Below, one piece after another: positions 11,501-20,136 of a stretch of DNA of 64,000 nucleotides (position 1 is the stretch's first letter; the number at the start of each line of letters is the position of its first letter). The stretch is from Treponema sp. OMZ 790 (GTDB lineage Bacteria > Spirochaetota > Spirochaetia > Treponematales > Treponemataceae), in NCBI RefSeq assembly GCF_024181285.1, contig NZ_CP051201.1:434001-498000 (forward strand), read 5' to 3'. A model generated the notes under the pieces. That model did not search any database, had not been told where the DNA came from, and was given only the letters and a program-made list of their open reading frames with translations. Position numbers and translations under genes: made by a program.

Positions 11501-11799
11501 AAAAAAACATATTAAAAGATTTGGCTTATTCTTTTTATTTTTGGGATGAGAGGTCAAGACTGCAGTCTGGATTTAAATTAAAATCTCTTAACTTTGATTT
11601 AACTCACTATTTAAAAGATTGGCTTATGAAGTTTTCATATTCAATAAAACCCGTTTTAAGAAAGACCGGAGGAAGAAACCGCTATGAACTTGTACCCACA
11701 GTAACATTTTTGGTTCAATGGAATCCGATAGGCGATATAAAGGTTCAAACAAAAAAAGAAGACAATGTATTTTCTGTTACAAGCGGAGAGTTAAAATAG
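8566..11799 (+). CDS. lptD: LptD/OstA-like outer-membrane protein
   Basis: Large predicted outer-membrane beta-barrel of 1077 residues. A signal peptide (about 1-22, ending VLKA-EEK) is followed by an acidic, lysine-rich linker, then an OstA/LptA-like domain (about 85-200, with TITADKIIHNKTRETLTAIG), then a long region rich in aromatic alternating strands. A low-complexity Lys/Asp/Asn stretch near residues 530-585 probably is a loop. In enteric bacteria LptD inserts lipopolysaccharide into the outer membrane with LptE. Treponemes are not known to make classical LPS, so the cargo here is open. It follows uvrA closely; an LptD-like protein next to uvrA is, as I recall, also the arrangement in T. 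pallidum (TP0514-TP0515). Codon use is more AT-rich than in uvrA. Confidence 0.8.
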   Translation: MKKVLQGLIFFVFLFSANVLKAEEKSENTIKITINSAELTEYVKVPAAPITEPIDKGTEAAGAETKKDSDEAKPEKEKKDELVIFTGLVSISVADETSVSTITADKIIHNKTRETLTAIGNVVYTRKIGSDEGESFNGEALIFNIKKLEGVFVDGIIEQAPAKKGQDPFRIHTGLAGRNESGAIAFKDALLTTSKEKYPLWSIRASRLWILPGNEMAFFNGFLSVGVVPVMYFPFFYYPSDEMLFHPVFGFKNREGAFVQTTTYLLGRKPIPKSDEATSFSNFMQSDTVKKQKLEGLFFKKLDEPASDTGDSYLKLIADAYSGLGYMTGIDGKFIPKKGYVKQIDFHGLLGFSYTLYPGNGLLFSQYGDLGKEKAVNKANFFGKIVPFRYSFNFSMSMTKSPFNVSISFPFISDPFFKKDFMGRSEDMNWFKYFLNKDKIAAEESPAGEPFYSWKIDSSINPSFPVLRPWITYMSLESFSGKVNFESKENKSLTGNDSLYAPDRLFYYPKNILPELRAGLGGTIFSTSMLTQKKDKKQKQDIAGIKNPFEEKPDSTNTENDKNDKANNDEKKKDEVPVFSSELFPGYKIDGVKTERALNFIDYDLTYKLSGSFFQDLIFDHKEWKKPFDINWNNFSSNYYKLTGQAKIDSRFSYNKGFLNLSNSFELNGNHQKHTWHKDKTEQDKLQLNNYKLNVYTLNNTNSLKLNPFISNELFKPTFLEWSISEVLLQSKFKGTVAKPEWKNIGAKWDKEYIKTHAFSAGLGINIKGYTQLLSSSINLSPLLQAYSFTGGFSFPYGKLNLFTKLFEKENALKKWYWDPFDVNLSFSFPYNISLGQSYVYNIEEKRSEKYAASFSWTYMSAVYAMSYDTPYKLEPSSGWKALPYKKFIPRSFDLNFSNSSKPIEVYAWKNRIKLQFSFNSSLNFNLIRVTDSSFSFSPKLTFKIHEFLDISFSALSRNDVIARYFQDVINLPVVMPGEKNILKDLAYSFYFWDERSRLQSGFKLKSLNFDLTHYLKDWLMKFSYSIKPVLRKTGGRNRYELVPTVTFLVQWNPIGDIKVQTKKEDNVFSVTSGELK

Positions 11800-11830
11800 G
11801 ACTCTCAAATTGCAGCCCCGTTTTAAGCCC

Positions 11831-11859
11831 TTGATTTTCTTTTTTTTATGGTATATACT
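11831..11859 (+). promoter_or_regulatory. tex promoter
   Basis: TTGATT (11831-11836), 17 bp, TATACT (11854-11859). The predicted start near 11866 falls after the longest possible tex start (11848), which excludes that start, and 3 nt before the ATG at 11869. Confidence 0.6.
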
Positions 11860-11868
11860 CGTTTTATT

Positions 11869-14310
11869 ATGGAATTTACAAATGAGTTTATTGAAGGCCT
11901 CAGTGTAAACGAGGTAGATATTATGAAACGTATTGCAGAAGAGCTGAACATAAAGACAGCTCAAGTTTCTGCAGTTATAAGTTTGGTCAATGAGGGATGC
12001 ACCATCCCCTTTATTTCCCGTTACCGAAAAGAAATGCACGGTTCTCTTGATGAAGTTCAAGTAAGGGATTCCGACCGTCTGTTTAAATCTTATACAAATC
12101 TGGAAACTCGCCGTCTTGAAATTGTCCGCGGAATTTTTGCAGCAGGAAAGTTGACCGACTCTCTTTATGAAAATATAATGAAGGCCGCCACTCTTACCGA
12201 GCTTGAAGATATTTGGCTTCCCTTCAAAAAGAAAAAGAAAACCCGCGGTATGCTTGCCGTTGAAAGAGGTTTACAAGCCTTAGCCGATTTAATGAAAGAG
12301 CTTGAAGTCGCCCCTCTTGAAGAGAAGGCTAAAGACTTTGTCGTTACAAATGCCGAAACGGAAGAACTCAATGTTCCGACTGTTGAAGATGCTCTCCAAG
12401 GTGCTGCCGATATAATTGCCGAAGAAATTTCTCAGGATACCGAAAACCGCAAAACTATTCACGATTATTTTATAAAGACAGGAAAGTTTGAAGTTAAGGG
12501 ATTAGGAGATGAAGAGGCTGCAAAAACTTCAGTTTATCAGATGTACTGGGATTATTCAGAAAACTTAAACGAAATTAAACCTCACCGTGTGCTTGCGATT
12601 AACCGCGGAGAGAGGGAAGGCGTTTTGGAAGTAAAAATAGATGTAAGTATCGAAGATGCAATTTCTCTTTTACTAAACTCTTATACCATTCATAACGATT
12701 ACCATAAGGAAGCCGTCGCTGACGGTCTTGTGCGGTTGCTTTCTCCTGCCGTTTTGCGCGAAATCAGAAGCGATCTTGCCGATACGGCTGACGAACACGG
12801 TATAAATATTTTCAGTGAAAACTTAAAGCATCTTTTGATGACTCAGCCCATCAAAGGTACCAGAGTTCTCGGAGTTGACCCCGGTATAAGGACAGGTACT
12901 AAGTGTGCCGCTCTCGATGAGACGGGAAAATACCTCGGCTCCTTTGTTATGCATCAGCACAAGACTGAAGAAGCAAAGTTCTTGGTTCTGGAAGCCGTAA
13001 AAAAATACAATGTTCAGCTCATCGCTGTCGGGAACGGTACGGGCTCCCACGAGGTACAGGAAATAGTTTCCGCAGTTATAAAAGAATCTTGTCCCGATGT
13101 TTTGTTTACTGTAGTTGATGAAGACGGAGCTTCCGTTTATTCTGCAGGCGATGTTGCCCGCGAAGAATTCCCCGATTTGGATTTAACGATAAGGGGCGCA
13201 ATTTCTATCGGAAGAAGATTGCAGGATCCGCTTGCTGAGCTTGTAAAGATAGATCCGAAATCCATAGGAGTCGGATTGTACCAGCACGACCTAAACCAAA
13301 AAAAATTAAGCGAAGAGCTTGATGCCGTTGTGGGTTCGGTTGTAAACAATGTAGGTGTAAACATAAATACTGCAAGTGCTTCTTTGTTAAAATACGTTTC
13401 GGGCGTAAGTTCCTCTCTTGCAAAAAAGATTGTTGCCCGCCGTGAGACCGAAGGGATCTTCACCGACAGGGAACAATTAAAAAAGGTAAGCGGAATGGGG
13501 CCTAAGTCTTTTGAACAGTGCGCAGGCTTTTTAAAAATCCCGGAAAGCTCCAACCCCTTAGATAATTCTTGGGTTCACCCCGAAAACTATGAAACCGGAA
13601 AAATCATCTATGATATAATTCATAAAAATGAAGAAGTATCGGGAGAGCTCCGAAGCGAGATAAAAACTAAGTACAATATCGGAGATCAAACCATAAACGA
13701 TATCATCGAAGAGTTAAAAAAGCCTAACCGCGACCCGCGTGAAGATTGCCCCAAGCCTATAATGCAGCAGGGCGTTCTTCAATTTGAAGACTTAAAAGTC
13801 GGAATGACCGTAAAGGGAAAAATCAAAAACGTAGTCGACTTCGGCGCCTTTGTAGATTTGGGGATAAAGGAAACTGCCCTCTTACATATCTCCGAGATGA
13901 GCGATTCCTATATTTCCGATCCGCTTGAGGCTGTAAAAGTAGGCGATATTGTAGAGTGTAAAATTATTTCGCTTGATGAAGACCGCCGCCGAATTTCTTT
14001 GAGCCGAAAAAGCGGAGAAGGCAGCTCCGGAGGTACCGCCCGTCTTACAGCAAAGCAAAAGAGTGAGGTTAAAAAGCTTGTGGTAAAAACAAAGGACGGC
14101 AAAACCCTTACCGTTAAAACCGCCGCCGGAAAACCGGCAGTGCAGGGAGGCAAGGAACTTTCCGAAAGAGGAGAAAGAAGTCCCGCAGCAAGGGGTGAAA
14201 GGTCTCCTGCCCATCGAGGCGACAGAAAAGTCGGCGAACCCCGCTCCCGCAAGGATGATGACGGAACCAAATACAATCCCTTTGCAATTTTATTGCAGGG
14301 TAAGAAGTAA
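11869..14310 (+). CDS. tex: Tex-family RNA-binding transcription accessory protein
   Basis: Cytoplasmic nucleic-acid-binding protein of the Tex family. In order: helical N-terminal region (NEGCTIPFISRYRKEMHGSLDE), an RNase H-like YqgF domain (VLGVDPGIRTGTKCAAL, about 330-455), helix-hairpin-helix region (VVGSVVNNVGVNINTAS to PKSFEQCAGFL), and an S1 RNA-binding domain (GKIKNVVDFGAFVDLGIKE). The C-terminal 60 residues are basic with repeated GERSPA-like units, unusual for the family. Three starts are possible: 11848 (upstream of the predicted transcript start, rejected), 11869 (9 nt after the -10, chosen as a leaderless start) and 11923 (preceded by GAGG at 8 nt, a real alternative giving about 795 residues). 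Confidence 0.93.
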   Translation: MEFTNEFIEGLSVNEVDIMKRIAEELNIKTAQVSAVISLVNEGCTIPFISRYRKEMHGSLDEVQVRDSDRLFKSYTNLETRRLEIVRGIFAAGKLTDSLYENIMKAATLTELEDIWLPFKKKKKTRGMLAVERGLQALADLMKELEVAPLEEKAKDFVVTNAETEELNVPTVEDALQGAADIIAEEISQDTENRKTIHDYFIKTGKFEVKGLGDEEAAKTSVYQMYWDYSENLNEIKPHRVLAINRGEREGVLEVKIDVSIEDAISLLLNSYTIHNDYHKEAVADGLVRLLSPAVLREIRSDLADTADEHGINIFSENLKHLLMTQPIKGTRVLGVDPGIRTGTKCAALDETGKYLGSFVMHQHKTEEAKFLVLEAVKKYNVQLIAVGNGTGSHEVQEIVSAVIKESCPDVLFTVVDEDGASVYSAGDVAREEFPDLDLTIRGAISIGRRLQDPLAELVKIDPKSIGVGLYQHDLNQKKLSEELDAVVGSVVNNVGVNINTASASLLKYVSGVSSSLAKKIVARRETEGIFTDREQLKKVSGMGPKSFEQCAGFLKIPESSNPLDNSWVHPENYETGKIIYDIIHKNEEVSGELRSEIKTKYNIGDQTINDIIEELKKPNRDPREDCPKPIMQQGVLQFEDLKVGMTVKGKIKNVVDFGAFVDLGIKETALLHISEMSDSYISDPLEAVKVGDIVECKIISLDEDRRRISLSRKSGEGSSGGTARLTAKQKSEVKKLVVKTKDGKTLTVKTAAGKPAVQGGKELSERGERSPAARGERSPAHRGDRKVGEPRSRKDDDGTKYNPFAILLQGKK

Positions 14311-14315
14311 ATCAT

Positions 14316-14353
14316 AAAAAACCGCCAAAAGCAATTTGCTTAGGCGGTTTTAT
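14316..14353. terminator. Bidirectional terminator between tex and hemerythrin gene
   Basis: AAAACCGCC pairs with GGCGGTTTT around an inner GCAA/TTGC stem. T-rich sequence follows on the plus strand and A-rich sequence precedes it, so it can end both converging genes. Confidence 0.8.
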
Positions 14354-14767
14354 TTATTTTTTATGTGCAAAATAGAAACGGGACATTTCTTTATCCGTGA
14401 TTAGGATGTGGTTAAAAAGCCAATCACGTAAAAACCGCACAAAGGCATTTGGAACAAATTGTTTTCCGTTGCGATAGTCATTTACGGATTGTAAAATTTC
14501 TTTTACAAAATCTTCATGATTTTGTTTATGTTCTTTGATGTTCGGATAATTGATTTCTTCCATCATTCTTTCTTCATCTTTAAAATGAATCATTACATAT
14601 TCTACAAGTTCTTTCATTACCTGTTTAAACTTTTCTTCCAAGGCTCCTTTTTCGCCCAGACAGGCATGATACAATTCGTTTATCAGCTCTACCAATCTTC
14701 TATGCTGCTTATCTACTTGTTCTATTCCCAAATCATAGCTGGCATCCCAGACAACAAAATCATCCAT
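14354..14767 (-). CDS. Bacteriohemerythrin
   Basis: Single-domain hemerythrin of 137 residues, a four-helix bundle with a di-iron site that binds O2. The metal-ligand motifs are all visible: H in DKQHRRL, HFKDEER, H and H in EHKQNHEDF, and HILITDKEM. There are no other domains, so it probably is a soluble cytoplasmic oxygen store or sensor partner. In an anaerobe this may buffer oxygen for chemotaxis or protect enzymes; that is inference. The longer frame starts at TTG 14782, but GAGGTGG lies within that extension at the right distance from the ATG at 14767, so 14767 is chosen. Confidence 0.93.
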   Translation of the reverse strand: MDDFVVWDASYDLGIEQVDKQHRRLVELINELYHACLGEKGALEEKFKQVMKELVEYVMIHFKDEERMMEEINYPNIKEHKQNHEDFVKEILQSVNDYRNGKQFVPNAFVRFLRDWLFNHILITDKEMSRFYFAHKK

Positions 14768-14820
14768 AAAAATCCACCTCAAAAATAATTATCGGCACAT
14801 AATGCTCATAAATTAAGAAT

Positions 14821-15915
14821 TTATTTTATCGTAAGGCTTGACCTAAGATTAAGCCACTTTTCAAAGGCCTTAACGGTTTTTATTCTGTCTTGTCTTCCCA
14901 AATCACGCTCTGCACCCAGTAAAAGACTTGCAAGAATATCGTTTCCTCTTAAATCGCCGAAACCGGGTAAATTTTCTTTTGATTGAATAAAGATACATAT
15001 AGGGAAAAGAGCCGTGTCTTCGGAAAACTTTAAATCTTTTTCATTTAATATAATGTATGATCCGTCTTTTAAACCTTTAGGCAGAGGTTCATTTTCGGAG
15101 ACAATAAAAAAAGCTCTCGAAAAAGCATTCTGATTTTTATTGTAATAATCGCAAAGAGGTTGAACTTGCGGGCCTTCTGCAATTAAAAATAGTTCGGTTT
15201 TTTTTAAAAAATCGGTAAGTTTAGATAAAGTTTTTATTAATTCCTCTTCTTGCAGTTTTTCGGAATAGTCTTCTTTATTTTTTAAAACGGAATTTAATAC
15301 CGTAAAAAAAAGTTCTGAGTGTTTGAGATTGTATTTATACCCCTTACTTTTAGGAAGAGATAAACTTGCAATCTTATAGCCTTCGTTTAGAAGATAGCGG
15401 TCAAAGGTTCCGATATATTCTTCAGCCGGGAAGGGCGGAACTATTATAATTGCTTCATTTTCTTTATTGCAAGGTTCAGGCTTGTAGTAAGTCCCTGCTG
15501 TTTTTTTACTATCATCGGTAAAATAAATTTTTTCTGCCTCAGCAACGGAAGTAAAAACTGCATATTCTCTTTCAGGGGAAAAATAAAAAGCTGCATAAAA
15601 AGCTCCGCCCAGCAAGATAAGGAGAAAAATTCTCAACAAAATTGAGGGAATTGCATAAAAATTGTTGGGAACTTGCCTTAAAAACATTACAAATCTTGCA
15701 AATTCTGTTATAATACAGATTATGACTATCAGTACTGCGGGTATTAGAGAAAAGATTAAACCTTGGCCCATGATTGTAAAGATTAAAATTATAAAAGAGA
15801 CCAAAGGCAAAAGCGGGATTGCACCGGCTGTTTTAAGAGCTTTTGAAAAAGGACGAATCAAAGGCAGAATCAGTAAAATTAAAACAAGTATTTCGCTGAC
15901 AAAAAAATCAGACAT
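14821..15915 (-). CDS. Membrane protein of unknown function
   Basis: I do not recognise this 364-residue protein. The N-terminal 115 residues are four hydrophobic segments (about 5-22, 29-48, 52-72 and 90-112). The rest is soluble and has an alternating strand-helix look reminiscent of an alpha/beta-hydrolase fold (AIIIVPPFPAEEYIG, SLSLPKSKGYKY, LFLIAEGPQV), but a clear GxSxG nucleophile elbow is missing: the corresponding stretch reads AEGPQV. It is transcribed divergently from the Lon-like protease gene with only 33 bp between them. GAGG precedes the ATG at 15915. Confidence 0.8.
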   Translation of the reverse strand: MSDFFVSEILVLILLILPLIRPFSKALKTAGAIPLLPLVSFIILIFTIMGQGLIFSLIPAVLIVIICIITEFARFVMFLRQVPNNFYAIPSILLRIFLLILLGGAFYAAFYFSPEREYAVFTSVAEAEKIYFTDDSKKTAGTYYKPEPCNKENEAIIIVPPFPAEEYIGTFDRYLLNEGYKIASLSLPKSKGYKYNLKHSELFFTVLNSVLKNKEDYSEKLQEEELIKTLSKLTDFLKKTELFLIAEGPQVQPLCDYYNKNQNAFSRAFFIVSENEPLPKGLKDGSYIILNEKDLKFSEDTALFPICIFIQSKENLPGFGDLRGNDILASLLLGAERDLGRQDRIKTVKAFEKWLNLRSSLTIK

Positions 15916-15948
15916 AATATCCTCACAAGTACAATTTAAGGAGCTTAC

Positions 15949-18354
15949 ATGATGAACGGTTCTGCAGAAAAATTAAACCTTGACGAACTGGAATTTTCCT
16001 TTCCCGAATCCAAGATAAGGGAATTAAAAAATAACGGGCTTGACTCGGCGATAGTCGGGCAAGACCGTGCTCTAAAGGCAATCGAACTGGGACTCGGCAT
16101 AGAGGGTGAAGGCTATAACATTTTTGTTATGGGTGCACCCGGAACAGGCCGAAGAACCGTCCTAGCATCTCTCTTGCGGAATTATAAACCAAATTCCGCA
16201 AAACTTCAAGATATAGCCTATGCTTATAACTTCAGCCGGCCGATTGAACCTATAGCCCTTTTTTTTCCTGCCGGAGAGGGAAGGCTGTTCCGCAATAAAA
16301 TAAAAAAAGCTATAGGTAAGATTCATACACAGACTCTCGCTCTTTTAAAATCCGAAGGATTTTTGGCCGAGCAAAAAAAAATCGTTACCAAAACCGACAA
16401 TGAAGAAAATCTGCTTATAACGGAGTTCGAGACCAAGATGCTGCATACGGGTTTTAAGGTATTGCAGATAAAAGATGAAAACAATCAGTCATTGGATTTA
16501 ATTCCCATCATAAAGGGAAAGGAAGTTTCTTTTAGCGAACTTCAATCAAGGGCTGCCCGAAAAAAATTCAGCGAACAAGAGCTGGCTGCCTTGCGTGAAA
16601 AATACTATGCTTCTCTCGATGAAATGTCCGAGCTCTTTTCTCTTTTACGGGATAAGAGGATTGCAATGGACGAAAGCCTTCTAAAACATCAAAAAGATTC
16701 CGTTATGCCGATAATTAATGAAGCCCTCGAACCTTTAAGAAAGCTGGTCGATTCCTATACGGCAAAATCCGATAACCCCAAACAGATCGAAGACAATAAA
16801 AAGATTCTTTTATTTTTAAAAAAGGCCGAAGAAGATTTAATCAGCAGAATGAATATCTACAGTGCGGAATTTAAATCTTCCAGGATAAAGAAAAACTTTT
16901 TCGGGCGCTACCTTATCAATCTTATTTGTGAAAATAATAAAGATAAAAATTACGTAATAAATGAAAATCTTCCCAGCTTTACGAATTTATTCGGCACTAT
17001 CGAGTCTCATTCCGATTCGGATGCTCCCGAAATTAACGGGCATTTGCGCATAAGGGAAGGTGCCGTCCACAGGGCCTTCGGCGGCTATCTTATAGTAAGG
17101 CTTCACGACTTGCTTGAAGAAGACGACTCTTGGTCCTATTTAAAAAGAGTTTTGCAGTCGGGCAAAATCGAAATACAGATGCCCCCGTCGGGGAACCATA
17201 CTCCGAGTGTTTTTAAACCCGAAGCTCTCCCTGCAAATTTTAAGATAATCATAATAGGCGGAGAATACACCTACGATATTCTTTATCAGGAAGACCCCGA
17301 CTTTTACAAGCTCTTTAAGGTCTGTGCCGAATTTGATTCGGTAATGCAAAAAAACGATAAAAACATTGCTGCCCTGATTCATTTGACCGAGTTCCTTTGT
17401 AAAGAAAAAAAAGCTCTCAGCTTCGATGATTCGGGATACAGCCGCCTGATTTCCTATGCGTCTGAACTTGCAGGTTCCCGCCATCTTCTTACGGCTCAAT
17501 TCACTAAAATTTCGGACCTTATTATCGAAGCAGATTTTAATGCAAAGCAGCAACACAAGAATGCCATTTGCGCCGCCGTCTTAAACGACACAATCGAAAA
17601 GCGGCACTACCTTCATGCTCTTCCTGAAGAAAAATTTGCAGAGATGGTTCAGCTGGGCGAAATTTTAATAGATGTTTCGGGCTCCAAGCTTGCAAAAATA
17701 AACGGCCTCGCCGTAGAGGAAAGGGGATATCATTCTTTCGGTGTGCCCGTTTCGGTTACGGCCCAAGCTTCCCCGGGGACGGGAGGCATAATCAATATAG
17801 AAAGGGAAGCCGGCCTTTCGGGCGAAATCTACGATAAGGCCCACCTTATCATAACTTCTCTTTTGCGGGAAAAATTCTCAAAGGATATTCCTCTTTCAAT
17901 TTCTGCAAGTATTTGTTTTGAACAGTCCTACAGCTACATCGACGGAGACTCCGCTTCTTGCGCCGAGTTTTTAGCCCTTATTTCTGCCATCGGCGGTTTT
18001 GAGATGAGGCAGGATATAGCCGTTACGGGAAGCTTAAACCAGCACGGCATGGTTCAGCCGGTAGGCGGTATCACCGAAAAGATTGAAGGCTTTTTTAATA
18101 CCTGTAAAATTTTAGGCTTTACCGGCACTCAAGGTGTTATGATTCCTTTCAGCAATAAAAACAATTTGTTTTTATCCAAGGAAGTTCAAGAAGCCGTAAA
18201 GGATGGTAAGTTTAATATTTGGACAATAAAGACGATCGATGAAGGAATAAAACTTTTATCGGGCCTTCAAGAAGAGATGTACACTTGGATGATTTCTCAA
18301 AGGCTTGAAGAGTTTTACAAAAAGGTCAACGAAATTTCTTTGAGGAAAAATTAA
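15949..18354 (+). CDS. Lon-like ATP-dependent protease (AAA_32/S16 type)
   Basis: 801-residue protein of the Lon-related family that has its own AAA module rather than the classic Lon N-terminus. Visible: a Walker A-like GAPGTGRRT near residue 65 with arginine in place of the usual lysine (as I recall, common in this family), a helical insertion (about 90-330), and a C-terminal S16 protease domain. The catalytic Ser is Ser668 in DGDSASCAE and Lys711 is in VGGITEKIEG. It should degrade damaged or regulatory proteins in the cytoplasm; targets are unknown. AAGGAG lies 5 nt before the ATG at 15949, and a second ATG follows directly. xseA starts one base after the stop, so the two are co-translated. 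Confidence 0.88.
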   Translation: MMNGSAEKLNLDELEFSFPESKIRELKNNGLDSAIVGQDRALKAIELGLGIEGEGYNIFVMGAPGTGRRTVLASLLRNYKPNSAKLQDIAYAYNFSRPIEPIALFFPAGEGRLFRNKIKKAIGKIHTQTLALLKSEGFLAEQKKIVTKTDNEENLLITEFETKMLHTGFKVLQIKDENNQSLDLIPIIKGKEVSFSELQSRAARKKFSEQELAALREKYYASLDEMSELFSLLRDKRIAMDESLLKHQKDSVMPIINEALEPLRKLVDSYTAKSDNPKQIEDNKKILLFLKKAEEDLISRMNIYSAEFKSSRIKKNFFGRYLINLICENNKDKNYVINENLPSFTNLFGTIESHSDSDAPEINGHLRIREGAVHRAFGGYLIVRLHDLLEEDDSWSYLKRVLQSGKIEIQMPPSGNHTPSVFKPEALPANFKIIIIGGEYTYDILYQEDPDFYKLFKVCAEFDSVMQKNDKNIAALIHLTEFLCKEKKALSFDDSGYSRLISYASELAGSRHLLTAQFTKISDLIIEADFNAKQQHKNAICAAVLNDTIEKRHYLHALPEEKFAEMVQLGEILIDVSGSKLAKINGLAVEERGYHSFGVPVSVTAQASPGTGGIINIEREAGLSGEIYDKAHLIITSLLREKFSKDIPLSISASICFEQSYSYIDGDSASCAEFLALISAIGGFEMRQDIAVTGSLNQHGMVQPVGGITEKIEGFFNTCKILGFTGTQGVMIPFSNKNNLFLSKEVQEAVKDGKFNIWTIKTIDEGIKLLSGLQEEMYTWMISQRLEEFYKKVNEISLRKN

Positions 18355-18355
18355 G

Positions 18356-19552
18356 ATGGTACAAACTTATTCCGTATATGAAATCACTTTGCAAATAAAA
18401 GAACTTTTGGAAAGAGGCTTCGGCTATGTTTCGATTGAGGGCGAAATTTCAAACTTCCGCCCCTCAGCTGCCGGCCACCTCTATTTTACTTTAAAGGATG
18501 ACAAGGCTTCAATTCAGGCCGTGATGTTTAAGGGAAAGTCCCGCACTTTGAGCTTTGTTCCCAAGGACGGCATGACCGTAAAAGCGGAAGGAGCAATTTC
18601 GGTATATGAGCAGCGCGGTTCTTATCAGATTATTATCGAAGAGATGAGTCTTGCAGGCGAGGGCAATATTTTAAAAATGCTTGAAGAGCGCAAACAAAAA
18701 CTTGCCGCCGAGGGGCTTTTCGATTCCGAAAGGAAAAAAGCCTTGCCGCCTTTTCCGAACCGCATTGCAGTAATTACAAGCCCCACCGGAGCTGCCGTCA
18801 GGGATATCATAAATGTGGTAAAAAGACGGAACGAAAAAATAGATATAGTTGTTCTTCCTGCAATAGTGCAGGGGGAAGAGGCCGCTCCCGCCTTAATCAG
18901 ACAGCTAAAAATTGCAGATGAAAAAAAATTGGGCGATGTCATTATAATAGGGCGGGGGGGAGGCTCTTTGGAAGACCTTCTTCCCTTTTCGGATGAAGAA
19001 CTTGTCAGGGCAATAGCCGCCTGCAAAACTCTCGTCATCTCTGCTGTAGGTCACGAAATCGACTGGGCTTTATCGGACTTTGCCGCCGACATGAGGGCTC
19101 CTACTCCCTCTGCTGCCGCAGAGCTGGCTGCTCCCATCTTAAACGATATAATGTATTCCATCGCCGTAAGCCGCGAGGACCTCACACAAAACATCGAAAA
19201 CCGAATTGAAAGGATAAGGCTCATGCTGAATAATTTTAAGCCCGATTCCTTGGAACTGCGCTTTAGAAACATTCAGCAGCCCCTTCTTGCAAGATTCGAC
19301 ACCGCAAAAGAAGAAATCCTTGCAGGCATGCAGGATAGGTGCCGAGATTTTAAGCAAAGGCTTTTAATTTTAAACAAGATTTTGGAAGGAGCAAACCCTC
19401 AAGCTATTTTGGACAGGGGTTATTCCATTGTGCGCAATGCCGAAACAGGCAAAACCATCCGCTCCTTTTTGCAAGTTAAAGAAGGAGAGCGGGTTTTAAT
19501 TCAGCCTTCAAAGGGAACAATTGAGGCTGAGATAAAAGGAACTACGGGTTAA
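18356..19552 (+). CDS. xseA: Exodeoxyribonuclease VII large subunit
   Basis: Catalytic subunit of exonuclease VII, which degrades single-stranded DNA. The 398 residues hold an N-terminal OB-fold (VSIEGEISNFRPSAAGHLYFTLKD, quoted in part: ISNFRPSAAGHLYF) and the conserved nuclease core (AVITSPTGAAVRDI, IIIGRGGGSLEDLLPFSDE, VGHEIDW, RAPTPSAAAE). The C-terminal helical region binds the small subunit XseB. No xseB-like small gene follows here; the next gene is a membrane protein. GAGG lies inside the end of the protease gene, one base from which this gene begins. Confidence 0.96.
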   Translation: MVQTYSVYEITLQIKELLERGFGYVSIEGEISNFRPSAAGHLYFTLKDDKASIQAVMFKGKSRTLSFVPKDGMTVKAEGAISVYEQRGSYQIIIEEMSLAGEGNILKMLEERKQKLAAEGLFDSERKKALPPFPNRIAVITSPTGAAVRDIINVVKRRNEKIDIVVLPAIVQGEEAAPALIRQLKIADEKKLGDVIIIGRGGGSLEDLLPFSDEELVRAIAACKTLVISAVGHEIDWALSDFAADMRAPTPSAAAELAAPILNDIMYSIAVSREDLTQNIENRIERIRLMLNNFKPDSLELRFRNIQQPLLARFDTAKEEILAGMQDRCRDFKQRLLILNKILEGANPQAILDRGYSIVRNAETGKTIRSFLQVKEGERVLIQPSKGTIEAEIKGTTG

Positions 19553-19644
19553 AATCTAATTTATCTCTACAGCAAAGCATTTCTTATTCCGATACAATAA
19601 AAAGGGCTGTCTTACGGCTCCGATTTTAATTTATGGAGGTTCTT

Positions 19645-20073
19645 ATGAAAAGAACTGTAGGTCTTGTAGTATTACAGATTGCACTGGCTTTCTTTTTGAT
19701 TGTTGCAGGTGTTTTGGGTTTAATCCGCTCAAGTGCAGGAGAATTGGGGCAGGCAATTTCTCTTTTAGATGCAGTTTTTAAAAGCCAAACAGTAACCACG
19801 GTCATTATAATAACATTGGCAGTGGCAGAGCTTATTGCCGGGGTGTTTTTAATTGTGGAATTTTTTTCAGCCGAAATACGTCTAACCGGAATAATTCTTA
19901 TAATTTTTATGATTTTATGGATTATCAATATCGTTTTAATCGATATTATCGGTCCGATAAACGGTAATATTTTTAGAAGCACCATGTCGGTGTTAAATTA
20001 TCTTTCTCAGTTGTCAAGACACTTAATGATTTTGGGTGCTATCATCGCAGTAAAAGATAAGAGCCGCGTTTAA
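19645..20073 (+). CDS. Small membrane protein of unknown function
   Basis: 142 residues forming about four hydrophobic segments (6-30, 56-78, 84-108 and a weaker one near 125-138). No family was recognised. The chosen ATG at 19645 has GGAGG 5 nt upstream; the frame can be extended to an ATG at 19633, but that would put the ribosome site inside the gene. It follows xseA after 92 bp, with a weak TACAAT -10 box at 19593, so it may have its own promoter. Confidence 0.7.
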   Translation: MKRTVGLVVLQIALAFFLIVAGVLGLIRSSAGELGQAISLLDAVFKSQTVTTVIIITLAVAELIAGVFLIVEFFSAEIRLTGIILIIFMILWIINIVLIDIIGPINGNIFRSTMSVLNYLSQLSRHLMILGAIIAVKDKSRV

Positions 20074-20085
20074 AAGAATTCCGAT

Positions 20086-20125
20086 TGACGAATGACAAAT
20101 GCCTATTGACTCCTGTCATTCGTCA
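20086..20125. terminator. Perfect 12-bp hairpin between converging genes
   Basis: TGACGAATGACA (20086-20097) pairs exactly with 20114-20125 around a 16-nt loop. It lies between the small membrane protein gene and the converging TRAP operon and may end either transcript, although no T-run follows. Confidence 0.5.
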
Positions 20126-20136
20126 GTTATCGCTTG

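Noticed and set aside
11848..11868. Tex start at ATG 11848
   Set aside because: The -10 box of the promoter (11854-11859) lies inside this extension, so the codon would not be in the mRNA.
15949..18354. Classic Lon (LonA) protease
   Set aside because: The N-terminal LonA domain is missing and the AAA part is of the other type with GAPGTGRRT; only the S16 domain is shared.
19553..19644. xseB (exonuclease VII small subunit) after xseA
   Set aside because: The 92-bp gap is too short and the following gene is a membrane protein; xseB must be elsewhere or absent.
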